Shown here: positions 5,346 through 7,421 of the stretch, one piece after another
Numbering within the stretch: the first letter of the stretch is position 1
Layout: the number at the start of each line of letters is the position of its first letter
DNA from: JAFGSZ01 sp964492185
GTDB lineage: Bacteria; Bacteroidota; Bacteroidia; Bacteroidales; UBA10428
Assembly: GCA_964492185.1 (NCBI GenBank)
Contig: CAZBJH010000146.1
Span: forward strand, 1 to 7,421
Length of the DNA: 7,421 nucleotides
Reading direction: 5' to 3'
Position numbers and translations under genes: made by a program
Notes under the pieces: model-generated
Databases searched by the model: none
Told to the model about the DNA's origin: nothing
What the model saw: the letters and a program-made list of their open reading frames with translations, nothing else

Positions 5346-5930
5346 ATGAAAAATTCAACTTTAACACCAGAAGAAAGTCTGTTGTTGATATCGAAGACAA
5401 TAGATGAAGCGAAGGAGCGATTTAAAGCACATGGCGGTATGCTAATTTTTTGGGGTACCCTCACAGTAATTGTATTTGGAGGACAGTATTTTCTGTGGTA
5501 TTTAGGATTAAATGAGTATATGATCCATACATCTTATTTGTTTCTACTTGGAGCAATTTACACGGGCATATATATGTGGAAAGAAAGGAAGAAACGCTAT
5601 ATTCCTAAAACCATAATCAGTAACGTGCTAAACTTTAATTGGATAGTTGGAATGAACCTTATGATAATGGGCTTCCTCTTTTCCTATAAACTTGGAGAAG
5701 CATTGGGACCTGTTTTTGTTATTTTGTTTTCCTTTATGATTATGGTTGTTGGATTAACTATTCGATTCAAACCGCTTATCATTGGTGGTGTAATGACAAA
5801 TTTAATAGGCCTATGTACTTTTTGGCTGAATGGTGATTATCATGGACTAAGTTTGATATTAGCTGCTATTGTTGGAATGATTATTCCAGGAATATTACTT
5901 AATATAACCCGAAAAAAAGACAATGTTTAA
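5346..5930 (+). CDS. Six-helix integral membrane protein of unknown function
   Basis: The 194-residue protein has a soluble N-terminus of about 30 residues (MKNSTLTPEESLLLISKTID continuing to KERFKAHG), then six hydrophobic segments at about 32-50, 57-76, 97-114, 118-138, 141-160 and 166-186, and a short basic tail. A basic loop (KERKKRYIPK) lies between helices 2 and 3. I do not recognise a catalytic or transport motif. Proteins of this layout are found in Bacteroidota directly before a small winged-helix regulator, as here: the next ATG lies 8 bp before this stop. The pair may be a sensor or target membrane protein with its own regulator, but that is inference from the arrangement. The start is supported by the candidate promoter upstream and by the conserved-looking 'PEESL..I..TI..AK' opening, which resembles related Bacteroidota membrane proteins. 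Confidence 0.75.
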   Translation: MKNSTLTPEESLLLISKTIDEAKERFKAHGGMLIFWGTLTVIVFGGQYFLWYLGLNEYMIHTSYLFLLGAIYTGIYMWKERKKRYIPKTIISNVLNFNWIVGMNLMIMGFLFSYKLGEALGPVFVILFSFMIMVVGLTIRFKPLIIGGVMTNLIGLCTFWLNGDYHGLSLILAAIVGMIIPGILLNITRKKDNV

Positions 5931-6210
5931 AGATTTAGATCCCATATTACATTCACAACTGCGTTTATCCATTGTATCGATTTTAATGTCGGTAGAGGAG
6001 GCTAATTTCATCTTCATCAAGGATGAAACTCAGGCTACATCGGGTAATTTAAGCGTCCAAATTAAAAAACTACAGGATGCCGGATATATTAAAGTGAAGA
6101 AAAGCTTTAAAAACAATTATCCAAATACTTCTTTATCCATCACAAAAAAAGGAATTGAAGCATTTGAAAGCTATGTGAGCAATTTGAAAATATATATCAA
6201 TCCCAAATAA
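5923..6210 (+). CDS. Small winged-helix transcriptional regulator (MarR/ArsR-like)
   Basis: This 95-residue protein is a single winged-helix domain. 'LDPILHSQLRLSIVSILMSV' forms helix 1 and 2, 'TSGNLSVQIKKLQDAGYIKV' (about 39-58) is the helix-turn-helix with recognition helix, and the segment with NTSLSITKKGIEAFESYV (about 67-84) is the wing and last helix. This is the pattern of the winged-helix DNA-binding family related to MarR/ArsR (HTH_34 type). No metal-binding Cys pair is present, so an ArsR metal sensor is unlikely. It overlaps the membrane protein gene by 8 bp and is surely cotranscribed and probably translationally coupled. By analogy it may autoregulate the pair; the ligand is unknown. 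Length is typical for the family. Confidence 0.87.
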   Translation: MFKDLDPILHSQLRLSIVSILMSVEEANFIFIKDETQATSGNLSVQIKKLQDAGYIKVKKSFKNNYPNTSLSITKKGIEAFESYVSNLKIYINPK

Positions 6211-6505
6211 TTTTTTTATTTATATGGTTTATATTGTAAACTACTCTCTTCCCTTATAACAATGCTATATAATAGCACGGTCCGACCCGTATTTTAGTGC
6301 CCAAAATGGAGCTTCTAAGAGCCTGAAATGGTAGTTTTTTGAGTTTATTAGGTTAATTATCAATAATATAGCTTTGTCCGACCGGGTAGCAATGGGCTGG
6401 GTAGCAACTGGGTAGCAATCAACTTTGTCCGACTGGGTAGCAATCAATGTTTGGATATAATCGGTACAATAAATTTAATAATTAAAATTTGAGAATGAAT
6501 AAAAA
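6211..6505. other. Non-coding region with short repeats between convergent genes
   Basis: The regulator and the minus-strand barrel gene face each other across this segment. A minus-strand frame at 6265-6447 is open, but its translation follows the nucleotide repeat and resembles no protein. A perfect 6-bp inverted repeat TGCTAT/ATAGCA (6263-6277) lies after the regulator; it has no GC-rich stem, so a terminator role is doubtful. Confidence 0.5.
6371..6446 (+). repeat. Degenerate direct repeats with GGGTAGCAA core
   Basis: GGGTAGCAA occurs four times, at 6384-6392, 6399-6407, 6410-6418 and 6435-6443. Two copies sit in a longer unit CTTTGTCCGACYGGGTAGCA, starting at 6372 and 6423, 51 bp apart. 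Spacing is irregular, so it is neither a CRISPR array nor a simple tandem repeat. A related GGTCCGACCCG occurs at 6280-6290. Confidence 0.75.
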
Positions 6506-7421
6506 TCAATAATTGATCATCCAGTTTAATTGAACACTATATGTTGAAAAGTTTTCCCAATCTGTAATTATTTCAGAATAGCTTGGCTGTGGTAATGAGG
6601 TATAATCAAATTTTATATTCAGGGGGATCCGGGTTAGTTTCCAAAGGGGGATTTGTATTCCCATTCCATATGTAAATTCACTTAAACTGTCTTTGTTTAT
6701 TTCGGGGTAAACAAGATTATAATTGCTTACATTGTAGTAGCCTGCACGAAGAAACAATAATTCCAACAGGCTTATTTCCATACCTCCATGAATTCCTGAA
6801 TGATACTGCGAGTTTAATAAGGTTTTGTATTCTGCATTGAAAGAAAAACCCAGGGCATATAGGGAATCAATAAGCGAATATTTGGCTAACATGAACTGAT
6901 AACAGGCACCAAACCGGGAAATTACCGGCAAATCATTTTTAATTTCATTACCCGCAAAATCTATAGTTATAGAAGAAAAGGTGACATTCATGATACTTGC
7001 TGCTATATTCACTGAATGAGCATATGTTTCGTTCTTCATCAGTTGAAATTTCTTGATAAGGCCAATGTCACAATAGAATGAAGTAAAATTTTTATCCAGT
7101 GCTTTGTAATTAAAAATGTTTGTATTCAAACCTATCATTAAATCATGTAATGGCTGGGAAGATAATGTCAGAGAATATAGTGATTGTGAATTAGTACCGT
7201 AACTAACGGTACCGAACGAATCTCTATACGCAATATCTTCACCAAACGTTAAATGGTTCCTGCTTAAGCCTACGATTAAATAATCATTTAATTTGTACCC
7301 TGCACCAAAATAATTATATTTTGCAGATTTTGAGAAATAATAGGGTGAAGAAAAGGAACTATATATGTGTAATCCCTGCAGTGAAACTATTCCTGCAGGA
7401 TTATAAAAAACGCTTGTCATA
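6506..7421 (-). CDS. Outer-membrane beta-barrel protein (PorV/FadL-like), N-terminus outside window
   Basis: About 304 residues are visible, ending at TGA 6506-6508. The first in-window residues MTSVFYNPAGIVSLQG carry the 'FYNPAG' motif found near the N-terminus of FadL-like and PorV/PorQ-like outer-membrane proteins of Bacteroidota. The Met at 7420 therefore sits inside the protein and the signal peptide lies beyond the window. The rest shows alternating hydrophobic and polar strands rich in Tyr, Ser and Asn, with many aromatic girdle residues, e.g. 'YNYFGAGYKLNDYLIVGLSR', 'FGACYQFMLAKYSL', 'FLRAGYYNVSNYNL', and ends in 'YSVQLNWMINY'. This fits a barrel whose last strand closes with an aromatic residue. 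It may be a transport or secretion-linked channel; the substrate is unknown. No partner gene is visible in the window. Confidence 0.75.
   Translation of the reverse strand, partial: MTSVFYNPAGIVSLQGLHIYSSFSSPYYFSKSAKYNYFGAGYKLNDYLIVGLSRNHLTFGEDIAYRDSFGTVSYGTNSQSLYSLTLSSQPLHDLMIGLNTNIFNYKALDKNFTSFYCDIGLIKKFQLMKNETYAHSVNIAASIMNVTFSSITIDFAGNEIKNDLPVISRFGACYQFMLAKYSLIDSLYALGFSFNAEYKTLLNSQYHSGIHGGMEISLLELLFLRAGYYNVSNYNLVYPEINKDSLSEFTYGMGIQIPLWKLTRIPLNIKFDYTSLPQPSYSEIITDWENFSTYSVQLNWMINY

Noticed and set aside
5321..5348. Earlier ATG at 5321 as start of the membrane protein
   Set aside because: It lies in a different frame that soon terminates; ATG 5346 is in frame with the full protein.
6371..6446. 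CRISPR array
   Set aside because: The repeats are only 9-20 bp, the spacing is irregular (15, 11 and 25 bp between cores) and no cas gene is present.
6265..6447. Minus-strand frame of 60 residues
   Set aside because: Its repetitive translation simply follows the GGGTAGCAA nucleotide repeat; there is no start context or family resemblance.

Overview
The window looks like an accessory, heavily rearranged stretch of a Bacteroidota chromosome (perhaps Marinilabiliales or Prolixibacteraceae; the family is a guess from resemblance). The reasons are AT-rich DNA, near absence of Shine-Dalgarno sequences before intact genes, a TAnnTTTG-like promoter candidate, and the protein kinships: an outer-membrane barrel with an FYNPAG motif, an IS66 element and AbiEi/AbiEii proteins of recognisably Bacteroidota type. 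Family assignments were made by eye from the translations, without a database search.

Layout: 1-261 is the C-terminal end of a DDE transposase (IS1182/IS5-like), followed by the probable IS end. 290-765 is non-coding, structured-looking DNA that resembles a group II intron whose reverse transcriptase has been almost entirely lost; a 16-bp perfect palindrome sits in its domain V region. 767-2000 is a cassette-like segment bounded by related inverted motifs. It holds an isochorismatase-family gene broken by one internal TGA and an intact YdeI/OmpD-associated-family gene, with overlapping stop and start. 2134-2323 is a recQ helicase fragment cut by a 586-bp internally deleted IS66 element with both terminal inverted repeats (2324-2909).

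3008-3856 (minus strand) is an intact class D beta-lactamase with all catalytic motifs. 4043-5187 is a graveyard: a Fic-like C-terminal tail (minus), a WYL-domain fragment (plus), then a broken AbiEi antitoxin gene and a truncated AbiEii toxin gene of a type IV toxin-antitoxin/phage-abortive system.

5346-6210 is an intact two-gene operon of a six-helix membrane protein and a small winged-helix regulator, overlapping by 8 bp. 6211-6505 is non-coding and carries a short degenerate repeat built on GGGTAGCAA. 6506-7420 (minus) is the C-terminal part of an outer-membrane beta-barrel protein that runs off the window.

The intact genes are therefore the YdeI-like gene, the beta-lactamase, the membrane protein/regulator pair and the barrel. 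Most of the rest is mobile or defence DNA in decay. I do not see a convincing new multi-gene system. The strongest unusual signals are the cassette boundaries, the IS66 deletion derivative at a rearrangement point, and the chain of truncated defence-type genes.
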